Shown here: positions 46,481-59,062 of the stretch, one piece after another
Layout of the letters: each line of letters begins with the position of its first letter
Numbering within the stretch: position 1 is the stretch's first letter
DNA from: Chromobotia macracanthus
Lineage: Eukaryota; Chordata; Actinopteri; Cypriniformes; Botiidae
Direction of reading: 5' to 3'
NCBI GenBank assembly: GCA_036877525.1
Contig: JAZGTH010000075.1
Coordinates: forward strand, 1,032,501-1,096,500
DNA length: 64,000 bases
The notes under the pieces: model-generated
The model's input: only the letters and a program-made list of their open reading frames with translations
The model's database searches: none
Told to the model about the DNA's origin: nothing
Made by a program: the position numbers and the translations under genes

Positions 46481-49400
46481 TCATGAAACTGATACAGCAG
46501 AACATGTTTATGCTCCTTCAGTGACTCAATGGATTCATATTGTTACTTGTGCGCTGTGACTTTGGTTCACATTGATGTTTTACGGAGTGTGATGAAATCA
46601 ATGTTCAGTTGGGTTTGTGTTGCTAAGCAACAGCATGTCATTAAGTTGTGTGTCAAAACCGCAGCTATGACATTTAGCAGCTTATTACATGACCCTGAGA
46701 GGTAATGACAGCAGTGGGTAAAACAGCGTTGAATTTACACTAACTACAACAGAGAGAACGTAATAACGTTGCACTGAAATGCAGCACTTATTCTCTTTTT
46801 GGAGTGGTAAGTAAAACTCCAATAATCAATGAAATTTTTGGTTATTATTCAGCTTTATTTACTTGATTTCTTTATAACCTTTAATTCCTCCAGTCTGGCT
46901 CATTACACACAGAACTCTGGATCCTGGTGAGGAGAGTCAGACAGACATTATGACTGTAAGATGACTGACGTTTAGGAGAGATTAGCTGATAATATGAACA
47001 CTGGGAGGGTACAGGTCGAGTCTCAGGTGAGTCTCTAGTGTCAGAGTTTTTCTTATTGTTGACTCCTCACACCTCCAGATCCTAAGAGCCCCACTGTCAG
47101 ACTCTCTCTCTGTCTGTCTGTTTAGTGGCTCCCTGTAGCTCCTACACACTGATTAAATGAATGAACAGCTCAGATATCTTCCTGTGTGTTCTTTATTTAC
47201 TGTCCCACTTCATCAAAAGCACCACATTTCATTCTCATAGATCTCGCTGCTAGACAAACCTGCATGGGGCAGAAATGTATAACAGAATGTTACTTATCAG
47301 CTATCAAATTTATCACAGTGAAAGAAGGTTGTTTTCCGTTATCATGGTTACACTGAAATATTTAGTTTATTGAAATATTAAAATATTTAGTTTATTGAAA
47401 TATTTAGTTTATTTACAAGTTTACACCAACAGCACTTCTGAATTACTGAAGACAAATGTGTCAGATCCAAATAAAATACAGGTAAATCAGAGCTTCACTT
47501 TTTAAAGAGGTATGCAATGACACACACACACACTCGTGTAAATGGTTTACAGGGACTCTACACAGGCATAATGATTTTGATATTGAGCTAATCAAATTCT
47601 ATCCTCTTTCCCTAACCCCAACCATAAACCTGACCCTCACACAAAACATTTGTCATTATTTATTTATCATTTATTTATTATTAAGTGTTGTTCATGCAGT
47701 ACACACACACACAGTCTCAACAACTTACATCAACTTCAGCTGACAAAAAAGAGCACATGAAGTGACATTCATGGTGGCCACATGTCGAACCTTGAGCAGC
47801 AGGAACTAGAAGAGGAAAATCTGCTTGTGTCTTTCTGAAGGCGTGTTTGACAGGTAATGATCTCTAGCTGATCTTCATTGAATCTCACTCCTGTCCATGA
47901 GAAAAATCTGAAATATTGGTGAGATCTCATCTGCGCAGATCTGTTGTTTTAATGTGACAGAAATATGCAGGCAGAGGCGGTAATGAGAAAATGATATATA
48001 GAATAATAACCTCCTTCCAGACTGTATACAGCATATGGCTTCTGATTGAGTGACAGAAACATTAATAAAACGGATCTGCCCTCCTGCTGCTCTGCTGGGT
48101 TTGTTTTTAATGTAATTACACACATGTGCCATCATCTATCATGTTCAGTTTCATTATGCCATAGGAATGACAAGTTAGTCACTATCTCTCTCTCTATATA
48201 AGACCTATAATATAGTTATGAGAACAAATAATGGGAAAATTGCCAAAATAAGAATGCTGACTTGATTTACTCACCATCATGTTGCTTTTGAGCAGGTATG
48301 TAATACTGTTCGCTGTGGTGAACAGAACGAGAGATTTTAAAGAATCATCACGCTGCTCTGTTTCATACAGGGACCTTCAAAGAGAAAAAGTACCATTAAA
48401 GGTAGGGTAGGCAATTTTAGAGAGGCTAGAAATAGCAAGCTAGCTTTTGAAAGAATAAGATCCCACCCTCCCTTCACAGTGCTCTCCAAAACCACACCTC
48501 CTCCAACTCATGAACACACTGATGATGGGGGGTATGCAAATACACACACACAGCTGATATATGAACAAGTGATTTATTCTTACAGCATATGTAAACGATC
48601 TGCTCAGTATTGTTAAAGAGGAAAGCAGTCAGCCGTTTAAGAGTGATTTGTTATTCTCGGGCTCTCGTGACGCCCTCACGGGGCCCTGCAATCGGCCGCT
48701 CTTGCCATTTTCCTCCCTCAACGTCTCGTTAACTGTGACAATCACTCGACACTCAAGGGTAAATTTCACCGGGAAATCTCAGTTTTCATTAAGTGAGGAG
48801 TAAATGAAATTTAAGCACACAACATTTATAATTCATGTCAGAAAGTGTGCTTTGATGTTTCTCATACCGGCTCATTAGCATCGCCTCATTGTGAATAAAA
48901 CATGATGTGAAGTTTGTTTGCTTTGCTGGCTGCTGCATAAAGACCTGTCATGGATACATGTAAGTGATATGAGACATTAATCGTTGTAGTTAAATTGTAT
49001 TTGTTCATCTGCTGTTGTGGGTCAGAAAGACAATAGCAACAGGGTGGATGTGTTACATTTAGGTGTGTATTTCTCAAACACACCTGCAGCTCAAAGCTTT
49101 CTCTTCCTGTCTGTAAGTGGAAAAATTCAGGAAGACCTGTAGACAGCAGTCTGTGATATACTGTGATAAATTAATTTAAGTGTTAACGATCTCTGTCCAC
49201 GTAAATACATTTAATGTAGATGTGTTACTGACAGCTGAATACAATTATTCATTGCAATTTAAATAACAGAATGTCACTGTAAAGATTAACTGCTGATAAA
49301 GAGTTTGTTAGGTGCCTCCTGCTGCGATGAGGAGGTACTGCACCCAACGCATCTACAGAAACAGATTCCTGGAGTCTGTGACACATTATATATCATGACG

Positions 49401-49832
49401 ACGGCAGCTTTATATGGCTGATGATGAAGAGCAGACAGGCTCATCTCATGGCTCATCTGCTCACATGTAATTAGTCAGTAATTAGTGCGGCCACTATTAT
49501 ACATGTGTGAAGCAAAAGGTCAGCAGGTTTTTCAGTTAAGATACATTTTTCATTAGCTTGTGGAGGAGGCAGGGCTGTAATTTTCTTCTGAATGCGTGTA
49601 ATTCTGGTGTGTCGGATGGCAGAGAGATTAATGATCATCTATTGCACCCTACAATCACTCCTTTATTTTAATTAAAGAGGAGATGAAGAGGGCGGCGTCT
49701 CGTCTCTGTGAGGAAACATGCGGCACACAGGCTAATTCAGAGCACACATTACTGTACTGCAGCACTCCAGCTGTTTTGCAGTACACAGTATGTATGACTG
49801 TGCTGTGCACGGCATCAGCAAAGCACCGAAGA

Positions 49833-49943
49833 CTTAAAGGTGCCGTAAGTGATGTTATTTTGAGGGTGGAGCAATGAAAGGAGAGAATGTTTGTTTGGGT
49901 CAATTTCAAAAATCAGCGTTTCTCAGAAATCGCTTGCTGCAAG
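49833..49943. mobile_element. Short non-autonomous element with inverted ends
   Basis: The left end ttaaaggtgccgtaagtgat and the right end, on the minus strand cttgcagcaagcgatttctg, are imperfect inverted copies. The same end sequence occurs at 9751-9785 in the dgkd 3' region, so this is a dispersed family. It has no coding capacity. Confidence 0.45.
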
Positions 49944-50984
49944 TTTTTTGAAAATAGACAACAATCTCACTTTATTTTGACAGTGAGGAAAGAGTGAGGC
50001 GACTGTGGCATTTGAGTGATAGAGATTTTTAAAAAGAATAATATTTTCATTGTGCCATTTGTGTATTAAAAGAGGCTATATAAAACATTGAACACACTCT
50101 CAAAATCCTTAAAAATGTGATATTAAGATGAAACAATATTACTGCCCTCCTCATTTCAAACTGGGCTGCTTTATTGCAGTCTGGTATTGAATACATTTCA
50201 GAATTGTTTTAATATGATGATAAGACCTGCCTGTCTGACGGATTATCCTGGAAGTAAATGTAAGTCATGCTAACCTGTTGTCACAATGTTAGGGATTTGT
50301 GGACAGATTTCAGAGGGTTGCTAGGGGGTTGCTAAGGTGTTCTGGTGGTCCTTGGGGGAAGCACACACCAAAGTCTCTGACAGTGTTTCCCAAACTTTCC
50401 ACAATGAGTCCCCATAATTCATCCTTCTTTGTACCTCTCTGTGGTCAGTAGATGGCTTGGTACCTTGTTTCACTGTAAGTCTGTAAGAGTTTAAAAAAGA
50501 AACAGCACTCAGCTAAAGTAGTTTTAGGCATATCTAATCATGTAAAAAAATCAGGTTTGTTTATCTTCCAGAGAAGATTCTCAACACTAAATCTGGCATT
50601 ATTTTTGCATGTTGCACTTTCCTCACACATTTTAAGCGAAGGCATGAACTCATTTTCCTGTAATTCTGTAGTACTGCGTCCTGAATGTGTTTTGCGATAC
50701 TGTGCCGAATATTGATGTGTTTGTCTGGGTTTTTGTGCAGGTTTTCTTTCACAGAACTGAAGATTTCCCTAAGAGGATCGGACAATTTCTCTGATTCCCT
50801 TTAAGTAAACACGTTTTCTCCGGCCTTCTGAAGGTGTTGTAGTTTATGTGTCATTTGGAAAGCCACTGAATCTGCTTGTCTCTAATGAGCAATTACTCTG
50901 ATACGCAAGCTATCCAGCTCCTCCATGTCCCAGAACAGAGGCTGTTTTCTGCTGAAAAACATGTTACTCATAATTCATGATTTT

Positions 50985-50992
50985 ATGCAAAT
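50985..50992 (+). promoter_or_regulatory. Octamer motif ATGCAAAT
   Basis: A perfect POU-factor octamer in unique sequence (taattcatgattttATGCAAATgag, with other bases omitted), next to taattcat and a cagctg E-box at about 51000. It is a single short motif and could be chance. Confidence 0.25.
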
Positions 50993-52038
50993 GAGAATCA
51001 GCTGCAGCAAACCTTCTCTTCAGAACTGTTGTTCTCCAGACGTCTTAATCTGAAATTGAAAATCAGAGAGATCAGTTCCAACACTTTTAATAAGTTTTGA
51101 AGATGACTTCCACATAAGAGGTCATGTCGCCTGGAAAACAGAGTTTGACATTTGAGAGTAAGATTCTAATCATTTTAAGCAATTTTCAAAGGTGACGGAT
51201 GGTGGTTATCTGGTGTGATAAAGCTGTCTTTTACTCTGGAAACTGGCACACAGAATTTAAATGAAATGATAATCCACATTAACTGCTGCATTTAATTATA
51301 ACTGCTGCGCTTTACATTAAACTGCTTCAGCGATGAAATCCTTCCTCTTTAACTTAATCTAGAATAATGTATATAATGTATATAATTCTGCCTTCTGACC
51401 AATCGATTGATCAGTGAACAGGCAGATAGACAGATACTGGTTGGAAGGGCTTCCACAAACTGTTGCCACAGCATGTAGATTTATTTACAATTACATTTAA
51501 ATAAAAAGTAAAAACAAAAAGATTTAAGATTTAAATTGACTGGAATAGCCTGATTCAATTATTAGAACGGGAAATGAACACACTTTTATCTATACAGTGG
51601 TTTATGAGGACAGTAGTTACCAGGACTGATGTGTTAAGTCTTCTGAAAACTTTTATAGGAACACTTAAAAAAAATGAATCTATACAGCAAGACAACATTA
51701 TATATATATATATATACAACATTATTATAGACATTTAAAGACTTTTCAGACCTGTTAAAAGTGAGAGTTATTCTCACTGTCACAATAATCATTATACTCG
51801 CACATTCCAGCGTCCGTGCTGAAGAGCGTGTCTGTGTCTGCTGCTGCTGGTCTGAGGAGCTTTATTATTAGCCGAGTCTCTGGTTGAGATGGCTCTGGGT
51901 ATAAACATCACAGGATACCTGCTGCACGCATCATTACTTCCTGTCTTGAACTGCAGAAGTGCTCGTCCCTTCCTGATGCTTCAGAGTTTTAGAAAGAGAC
52001 ACCAACGACTGAACCTCAACATGACCCTTAAAAACAGC

Positions 52039-52082
<44 letters not shown>

Positions 52083-52345
52083 ATCACTAAACAGAACTTA
52101 CTGCAGTGTCTGAATGTGTGTATAAAACAACAAATGATTATGTCTATATTTAGTCTATAAATACCAGAAAAAATGGCCAAGCCACTTGCTTGCTTTACAT
52201 TGTTCCAAACAACACTTTAAACTGTAGTCAAATTACTGTACAACAGCCTCTTGTCATCTCTACTTTAATTTTATTTCAATGATTAATTTAATTGCATTAA
52301 ATCAGCTGGTTTCATTGGCATTTTCTATGTCACTGGATACATTTG

Positions 52346-54450
52346 AGGTCTAGGTTCTGCGCTGTGTGCTTCAGGTTCTGCGCTGTGTGCTTCAGGTTCT
52401 GCGCTGTGTGCTTCAGGTTCTGCTCTGTGTGCTTCAGGTTCTGCGCTGTGTGCTTCAGGTTCTGCGCTGTGTGCTTCAGGATCTGCTCTGTGTGCTTCAG
52501 GTTCTGCGCTGTGTGCTTCAGGTTCTGCGCTGTGTGCTTCAGGTTCTGCTCTGTGTGCTTCAGGTTCTGCGCTGTGTGCTTCAGGATCTGCTCTGTGTGC
52601 TTCAGGTTCTCGCTGTGTGCTTCAGGATCTGCTCTGTGTGCTTCAGGTTCTGCGCTGTGTGCTTCAGGTTCTGCTCTGTGTGCTTCAGGTTCTGCGCTGT
52701 GTGCTTCAGGTTCTGCTCTGTGTGCTTCAGGTTCTGCGCTGTGTGCTTCAGGATCTGCTCTGTGTGCTTCAGGTTCTCGCTGTGTGCTTCAGGATCTGCG
52801 CTGTGTGCTTCAGGTCTGCTCTGTGTGCTTCAGGTTCTGCTCTGTGTGCTCAGGTTCTGCTCTGTGTGCTTCAGGATCTGCGCTGTGTGCTTCAGGATCT
52901 GCTCTGTGTGCTTCAGGTTCTGCGCTGTGTGCTTCAGGATCTGCGCTGTGTGCTTCAGGTTCTGCTCTGTGTGCTTCAGGTTCTGCTCTGTGTGCTTCAG
53001 GTTCTGCTCTGTGTGCTTCAGGATCTGCGCTGTGTGCTTCAGGATCTGCTCTGTGTGCTTCAGGATCTGCTCTGTGTGCTTCAGGTTCTGCTCTGTGTGC
53101 TTCAGGATCTCGCTGTGTGCTTCAGGTTCTCGCGTGTGCTTCAGGTTCTGAGCTGTGTGCTTCAGGATCTGCGCTTGTGCTCAGGTTCTCCTGTGTGCTT
53201 CAGGTTCTCGCTGTGTGCTTCAGGATCTGGGCTGTGTCTTCAGGTCTGCTCTGTGTGCTTCAGGTTCTGCTCTGTGTGCTTCAGGTTCTGCTCTGTGTGC
53301 TTCAGGATCTCGCTGTGTGCTTCAGGTTCTGCGCGTGTGCTCGGATCTCTCTGTGTGCTTCAGGTTCTCTCTGTGTGCTTCAGGTTCTGCTCTGTGTGCT
53401 TCAGGATCTGCTCTGTGTGCTTCAGGATCTGCTCTGTGTGCTTCAGGTTCTGCGCTGTGTGCTTCAGGTTCTGCGCTGTGTGCTTCAGGATCTGCTCTGT
53501 GTGCTTCAGGTTCTGCGCTGTGTGCTTCAGGTTCTGCGCTGTGTGCTTCAGGTCTGCTCTGTGTGCTCAGGATCTGCTCTGTGTGCTTAGGATCTCGCTG
53601 TGTGCTTCAGGATCTGCTCTTGTTTCGGTTCTCGCTGTGTGCTTCAGGTTCTGACTGTGTGCTTCAGGATCTGCGCTGTGTGCTTCAGGATCTGCGCTGT
53701 GTGCTTCAGGTTCTGCGCTGTGTGCTTCAGGTTCTGCGCTGTGTGCTTCAGGATCTGCGCTGTGTGCTTCAGGTTCTGCGCTGTGTGCTTCAGGATCTGC
53801 GCTGTGTGCTTCAGGTTCTGCGCTGTGTGCTTCAGGTTCTGCGCTGTGTGCTTCAGGTTCTGCGCTGTGTGCTTCAGGATCTGCGCTGTGTGCTTCAGGA
53901 TCTGCGCTGTGTGCTTCAGGTTCTGCGCTGTGTGCTTCAGGTTCTGCGCTGTGTGCTTCAGGTTCTGCGCTGTGTGCTTCAGGATCTGCGCTGTGTGCTT
54001 CAGGATCTGCGCTGTGTGCTTCAGGATCTGCGCTGTGTGCTTCAGGTTCTGCGCTGTGTGCTTCAGGTTCTGCGCTGTGTGCTTCAGGATCTGCTCTGTG
54101 TGCTTCAGGATCTCGCTGTGTGCTTCAGGATCTGCGCTGTGTGCTTCAGGTTCTGCGCTGTGTGCTTCAGGTTCTGCGCTGTGTGCTTCAGGATCTGGGC
54201 TGTGTGCTTCAGGATCTGCGCTGTGTGCTTCAGGATCTGCGCTGTTTGCTTCAGGATCTGTGCTGTGTGCTTCAGGATCTGCGCTGTGTGCTTCAGGTTC
54301 TGCGCTGTGTGCTTCAGGATCTGCGCTGTGTGCTTCAGGATCTGCGCTGTTTGCTTCAGGATCTGTGCTGTGTGCTTCAGGATCTGCGCTGTGTGCTTCA
54401 GGTTCTGCGCTGTGTGCTTCAGGATCTGCGCTGTGTGCTTCAGGTTCTTA
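52346..54450. repeat. 2.1-kb minisatellite, 21-bp unit, about 100 copies
   Basis: Units ggttctgcgctgtgtgcttc plus a, alternating with ggatctg and tgctctg variants. Because 21 bp is seven codons, several frames stay open for 260-434 codons (CASGSAL, RCVLQVL, CFRFCAV repeats). The middle (about 52800-53650) has many single-base losses; the right part (53650-54450) is very regular. Confidence 0.97.
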
Positions 54451-55531
54451 TCTGCTTAAGGTGTGTTTGAGAAGAAAAACACTCAGAAGCTGCTAGAATG
54501 AACAGAGGCAGATAAATAGAGCTTTTAACAGTAGGTTCTTAGGGTGAATTTGTCTTGAATCAATCTGCTGTTCAACACGAGGAGTGACAGCAGGTGTGAG
54601 GGGTGTTTATGGGGACGTGTATAGCTGTATTTGTCTTATCTTGTATCAGGTAAAAGAAACACTTCCTTCCTTTAGCTCAACAACAAATGCAGCTGGCAAG
54701 CTTCAGTTAATAACTAAAGACAGACGTTAGAAATCCCACTAGACAAGTTATACTCAGTCACTGCATACTAACACAACAAAAGACAAAAACACAACTGATA
54801 TCAGACACACAGACGCAATCTGTTCACAAAACACAAGAATCAGCGTTTCATTTTTTAAACTCATTTTAACAGGTTGCAGTTAAACTGAGTTAAACTAGAT
54901 CTCTTACACATACTGTAAGCAGCTTGCAAAATCTGTGTAGCTGCAGTTGCACTGTTGAAACTGCGGTCAGTGTAAAATTTACACACATTCCTGCAGCTCA
55001 TGGGCTGCAGATGAAGATGTGAAACTCATCTGTGAAACTCAGGCCTCATGTAATCAAAACACTCACAGCATTCACAACATTCACCAAACTAATTCTTACT
55101 GAACCCAAAACACCCATTAGCTTTGAGCTGAAGAAACCAGAGACTGAGGGAGCGTGAAGAGTCCAGCAGCAGTGTGACACAGCAATCAAACACCATCTGA
55201 AACCTGCTGCTGAGAAGATTCTGACAATAACACCTCAGAGTTTGTCTTCTGCTCTGAGTCAGCAGATCAGTTCAGCTGCTGGATGTTTTTATGGCTCCAC
55301 ACCAACAATATTGCTGAGTTCAACAGAACAGACAGAAGCTCCAGGAGGAGAGAAGAGAGAATGAGAACATAATGAAGCTTAGATTGAAGTTTTTCTGTCT
55401 GCTGGTTCTCAGTTTCTCTCTGGTTTGTAAATTCTCAGTGAGCCTCCAAATGTCACTGTACAGCACTGGCAGGCATGTGAAACTCCAAATCCTCAAAATA
55501 AAACACTCATGAAAGGGTAAAGCAGACTCTC

Positions 55532-55572
<41 letters not shown>

Positions 55573-56004
55573 ACATATCTATACTGTGGCAACAAATGTG
55601 TGTGTGTTTGCTTGGACCTTCTGTGGTGTTAATTTATGAATTTATTCAGTTTCTCTTCAGTTGTCAGTTGAATGTTCACAAGATTTAGATTTATCTGTAA
55701 TGAGAAAATCTCAGCTTTTAACAAAGATTTATAGATTCCCCATGATGAGCAGGTTTTAGTGATCTCTATAGCAACATTTCTATTGTGTGCACAAACATTA
55801 TCAGGTCCAGCAGTCAAATAACAGAATCTGAATATATTCACATTATAACATTTAAAAAATGTTCAAATATTCCTGTCATGGTCAAATAATGAAACAGACA
55901 ATTATAAAAGAGTGCTGAACTTTAATGCATATGTCCCTTTATAGTGAGTGATGACAATTCCAACTTTAATTAAATTGTTATCTGAGCGGAGGGAAAGAAA
56001 GGCC

Positions 56005-56047
<43 letters not shown>

Positions 56048-56580
56048 TGTCTATGAGTGAAGCGGCAGGTAATTGTGTTGGACAATCAGGTTCACAGCAG
56101 CACTGATAGAAACAGGAGGTGGGGGGAAAGACCCTCATCTACACACGCTTAGATTACAATATAATAACAACGTTACATTAAGGTTAAACTGGGTGGTAAT
56201 CGAAATCCCACAGAAAGGCCGTTTACTCCCTCAGTTTATTTCTTTAGTTTCACATTCTTCTGGTTCAAACATAATGAATCTGCAGATGATGAACCAAAAA
56301 TCTATTATCATCTTATTTAAAACTATTGTCTATGAGAGGACCTCGCTTATATAACTGTTAAGATCTCTGTGAAAAAGAGAGAGAGAGGGCGAGAGAGAGA
56401 GAATTAAAGTGGAGTGGAATGAAAATTGTATCTGTTTGATCTGAAGCCCCTCTAGAACATTCTGTCATAATTGCAACATTTATTATCAGCTGCAGAAATC
56501 AGCAGGACTATCGAGCAATAGAGGATTGAGCTGTGTGTGTGTGTCTGATTGCATGTATGTGTATGAGAGGATCTGTGTGT
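54451..56580. other. Non-coding tract, no gene seen
   Basis: Unique AT-rich sequence with a (GT)n run at 55536-55567 and GA-rich microsatellites at 56010-56045 and 56375-56402. No exon or RNA gene is supported. Confidence 0.5.
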
Positions 56581-56581
56581 G

Positions 56582-56604
56582 TGTGCACTCCTACTGTACA
56601 GGAC

Positions 56605-56659
<55 letters not shown>

Positions 56660-56756
56660 TGTGTGTGTGTGTGTGTGAGTGTGTGTGAGTGTGTGTGTAT
56701 ATGTGTGTGTGAGTGTATATGTGTGTGTGTGCACTCCTACTGTACAGGACCAGTGT
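56582..56756. repeat. (GT)n array flanked by a direct duplication
   Basis: The words gtgcactcctactgtacagg and accagtgtg occur before the array (from about 56583) and again after it (from about 56729), enclosing roughly 115 bp of GT with GA and TA interruptions. The duplicated piece includes a splice-acceptor-like tactgtacag. Confidence 0.85.
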
Positions 56757-56861
56757 GAGCAGTTAGACCAACAGAGTGAGGACAAAGTGCCCAGACGCTA
56801 CAGCTCTGACTTCCTGTCTAAAGCGGCACTCTGGCCCACAGGCAGCTCAACTCACACCTAA
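56748..56861 (+). CDS. Candidate orphan last exon, gene unknown
   Basis: After an acceptor-like tactgtacag the frame reads 37 codons to TAA, starting DQCEQLDQQSEDKVPRR and ending ALWPTGSSTHT. Composition is protein-like (charged, coil-like start, then Ser/aromatic), unlike the surrounding repeats. I do not recognise it, no upstream exon is seen in the window and no AATAAA is close downstream. It could be the 3' exon of a gene whose other exons are far upstream, or a chance ORF. Confidence 0.3.
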   Translation, partial: DQCEQLDQQSEDKVPRRYSSDFLSKAALWPTGSSTHT

Positions 56862-57760
56862 CACAACATCACAACCTGTGTGTCCTTCCTCTAAAGGACT
56901 TAACATTCAAATCATGTGTCTGTCTAAAACAGAGCTCCATCATTCTCATGTATAAATCAAATTCTGATCCAAGCAGAGAAAAACCTTAATATTACAATTG
57001 TCAGAATTATGAAAAATGTACACTGTGAAAATCTTGTTTGGAGGATATAGATTTTTTGACTGTTACAAAGGGAGACAAAATATTTTTTTATATCATCCAG
57101 TATGTATGTATATGACCTACCTCTCTGTCTGTATCAATCTTGTTGTCTTGCACCTAAAATTTCTGCCCAAAATTCCCAGCATCATCTCTTCCCAATACTT
57201 CTTTGCTGCATTACAAACCTTTCCACACGCTGTATCCACAACCAGACGTCTCCACGCTCCACACGTCCAGTGTCAGCACTCTAAAGTCAGTCTGCTCACA
57301 CACACATCCAGCTAAATGAGGCTGAGATGCGGCCGTCTGCTGCTCTCTGAAATCATCACCTGAAACAGACGAACCCACGTTTTCTTCCAAACTGCTCATA
57401 TTTAAATAATACTGCATAACAGACCAGTGTGCAGAAAATACCAACGTATTGAAACAATACCACATCACAATTGTTTGCAAAGTCACTGCACAATTCATTC
57501 TCAATTAGTATGTTTGTCTTCTTTTACAGCAGAAACAATCTTAGATACCTTTACTTGGGAAGCAAAAATTGTTCATACTTGTGTATGTTTTTTGTTTTAC
57601 CTCACAAATAGATTGTTGTTTTAAATCATACGTAACTTTTTTTTAGATTTATGCTTTTAAGAGAAAAGACATTTTGAAGACTTTGCATGATTCTTCTCAG
57701 CTAAAAATGATGGTGATGGAGTGGGATGTGAATTCCATTAGAAGCCCTTAAGCGAGAGCA
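56862..57760. other. Non-coding tract, no gene seen
   Basis: Unique AT-rich sequence without repeats or a convincing exon. Short open frames are below 100 codons and lack splice context. Confidence 0.45.
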
Positions 57761-57870
57761 GTGTGTGTGTGTGTGTGTGTAGTGTGTGTGCGTGTGTGTG
57801 TGTGTGTGTGTGTAGTGTGTGTGTGTGTGTTTAGTGTGTGTGGTGTGTGTGTGATTGTGTGTGTGTGTGT

Positions 57871-57914
<44 letters not shown>

Positions 57915-58014
57915 TGTGTGGGTGTGTGTGTGTGTGTGGTGTGTGTGTGTTGGGTGTTGTGGTGTGTGTGTGTTGTTGTGTGTGTGTGTGTGTGTGTGTG
58001 AGTGTGTGTGTGAG
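57761..58014. repeat. (GT)n/(TG)n compound microsatellite
   Basis: About 250 bp of GT with tagtgtg, ggtgtg and ttgtgtg interruptions, ending in a short (GA)n. ORFs rich in Cys/Val or His/Thr over it are artefacts. Confidence 0.97.
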
Positions 58015-58860
58015 AGAGAGAGCAGGACACACTGGGTGTGTGGTGAAAATCCTGTCTAGCAGTGGGTGTACAGCAGTGGGTGAAAGACACTCTGCATAAC
58101 AAATGTGTATGTGTGTGTGAAACTGTGGAGTGAAATATTTGTGTGTGTGTTCTCTCAGAGCATCACTGGTTACTGGTTCTTATGTGATGTTGGTAGATCG
58201 ACAAATCAAATCTGTTTTGTTCTTCTAACTGTTGGGTTACAACTCAAAAATCTGTCTCAGGTCTAACTGAGTCACAGACAGTAGGGGAAAAACAATAAAT
58301 AAATAAATGTTAACAAAAATTCAGCTATATAATTAGCAAAACCAATAGGTGCTCTTTAAATAGTTATATTATGAAATACTGTACATCCCATTAAAATGTA
58401 TAGTACTGTGAAAATACATCTGTCACTTGATTGAAGATAAAATCAAATGAGAGAGATGCCAACACAGACAGATTCATCCACCAACTACAACTACAACCTA
58501 AAGGAAACGAGAAAACCAGCAGGACTCTGTTATTCACTAACCCTGATTATATTGTTTTGTGCAGTAAATCACTGACTAATGAAACTGAAATTTCAGGAAA
58601 TGTTATTCTGCACACTGAATGTCATGTCAAATTTGTCTAGGCAGTTCCTATACAGTAACGTTAATAAATATATTTGAAATATATCCAAAAATCTCTAATA
58701 ATTATCTTTAATACAATATTTGCAGAACATCTAGTCTGTTTAATGCAGTGTAGATGCAAATAAACATGTAATCTGACAGAGCAGCTGAAGTCATGGTTCA
58801 TTTATAAACATAATTCTCTCTCTAATATGCCTGAGCACTGACCAAGCATTCGTATCTAAG
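58015..58860. other. Non-coding tract, no gene seen
   Basis: AT-rich unique sequence; nothing supported beyond short open frames. Confidence 0.45.
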
Positions 58861-58874
58861 GTATGTCTTTAGTT

Positions 58875-59062
58875 TGTCTTTGACTGTATGTCTGTAGGTT
58901 GTCACTGTGACTGTATGTCTGTAGTTTGTCACTGTGACTGTATGTCTGTAGGTTGTCTCTGACTGTATGTCTGTAGTTTTCACTGTGACTGTATGTCTGT
59001 AGGTTGTCTCTGACTGTATGTCTGTAGTTTATCTCTGACTGTATGTCTGTAGGTTGTCTCTG
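58875..59062. repeat. 25-27 bp minisatellite, about 7-8 copies
   Basis: Units gactgtatgtctgtaggttg followed by tctct, alternating with tttgtcactgt variants. Confidence 0.9.

Larger units (their letters stand above)
46481..52345. other. Gene-poor tract with dispersed elements and conserved-looking unique sequence
   Basis: No supported exon. Recognisable parts: an element start at 48396-48470 (aaggtagggtaggcaatttt), a short element with inverted ends at 49833-49943, gctagggggttgctaaggtg words near 50320, and a (GA)n tract at 52039-52078. Between them lie long unique stretches without simple repeats (for example 48600-49060, 49370-49560 and 50860-51060) that could be regulatory. Confidence 0.5.

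Noticed and set aside
44943..46559. ORFs with SGYSVSGYS/QSVVTV repeats
   Set aside because: Frames through the 13/18-bp minisatellite; no protein signature.
46740..47040. Possible 5' UTR exon near a gtgagt at about 47026
   Set aside because: No start codon, promoter features or downstream exon could be linked to it.
52343..54496. ORFs of 261-434 codons with CASGSAL or RCVLQVL repeats
   Set aside because: Products of the 21-bp minisatellite; open in several frames at once with no splice or start context.
57701..58102. His/Thr- or Cys/Val-rich ORFs
   Set aside because: GT microsatellite read in different frames.
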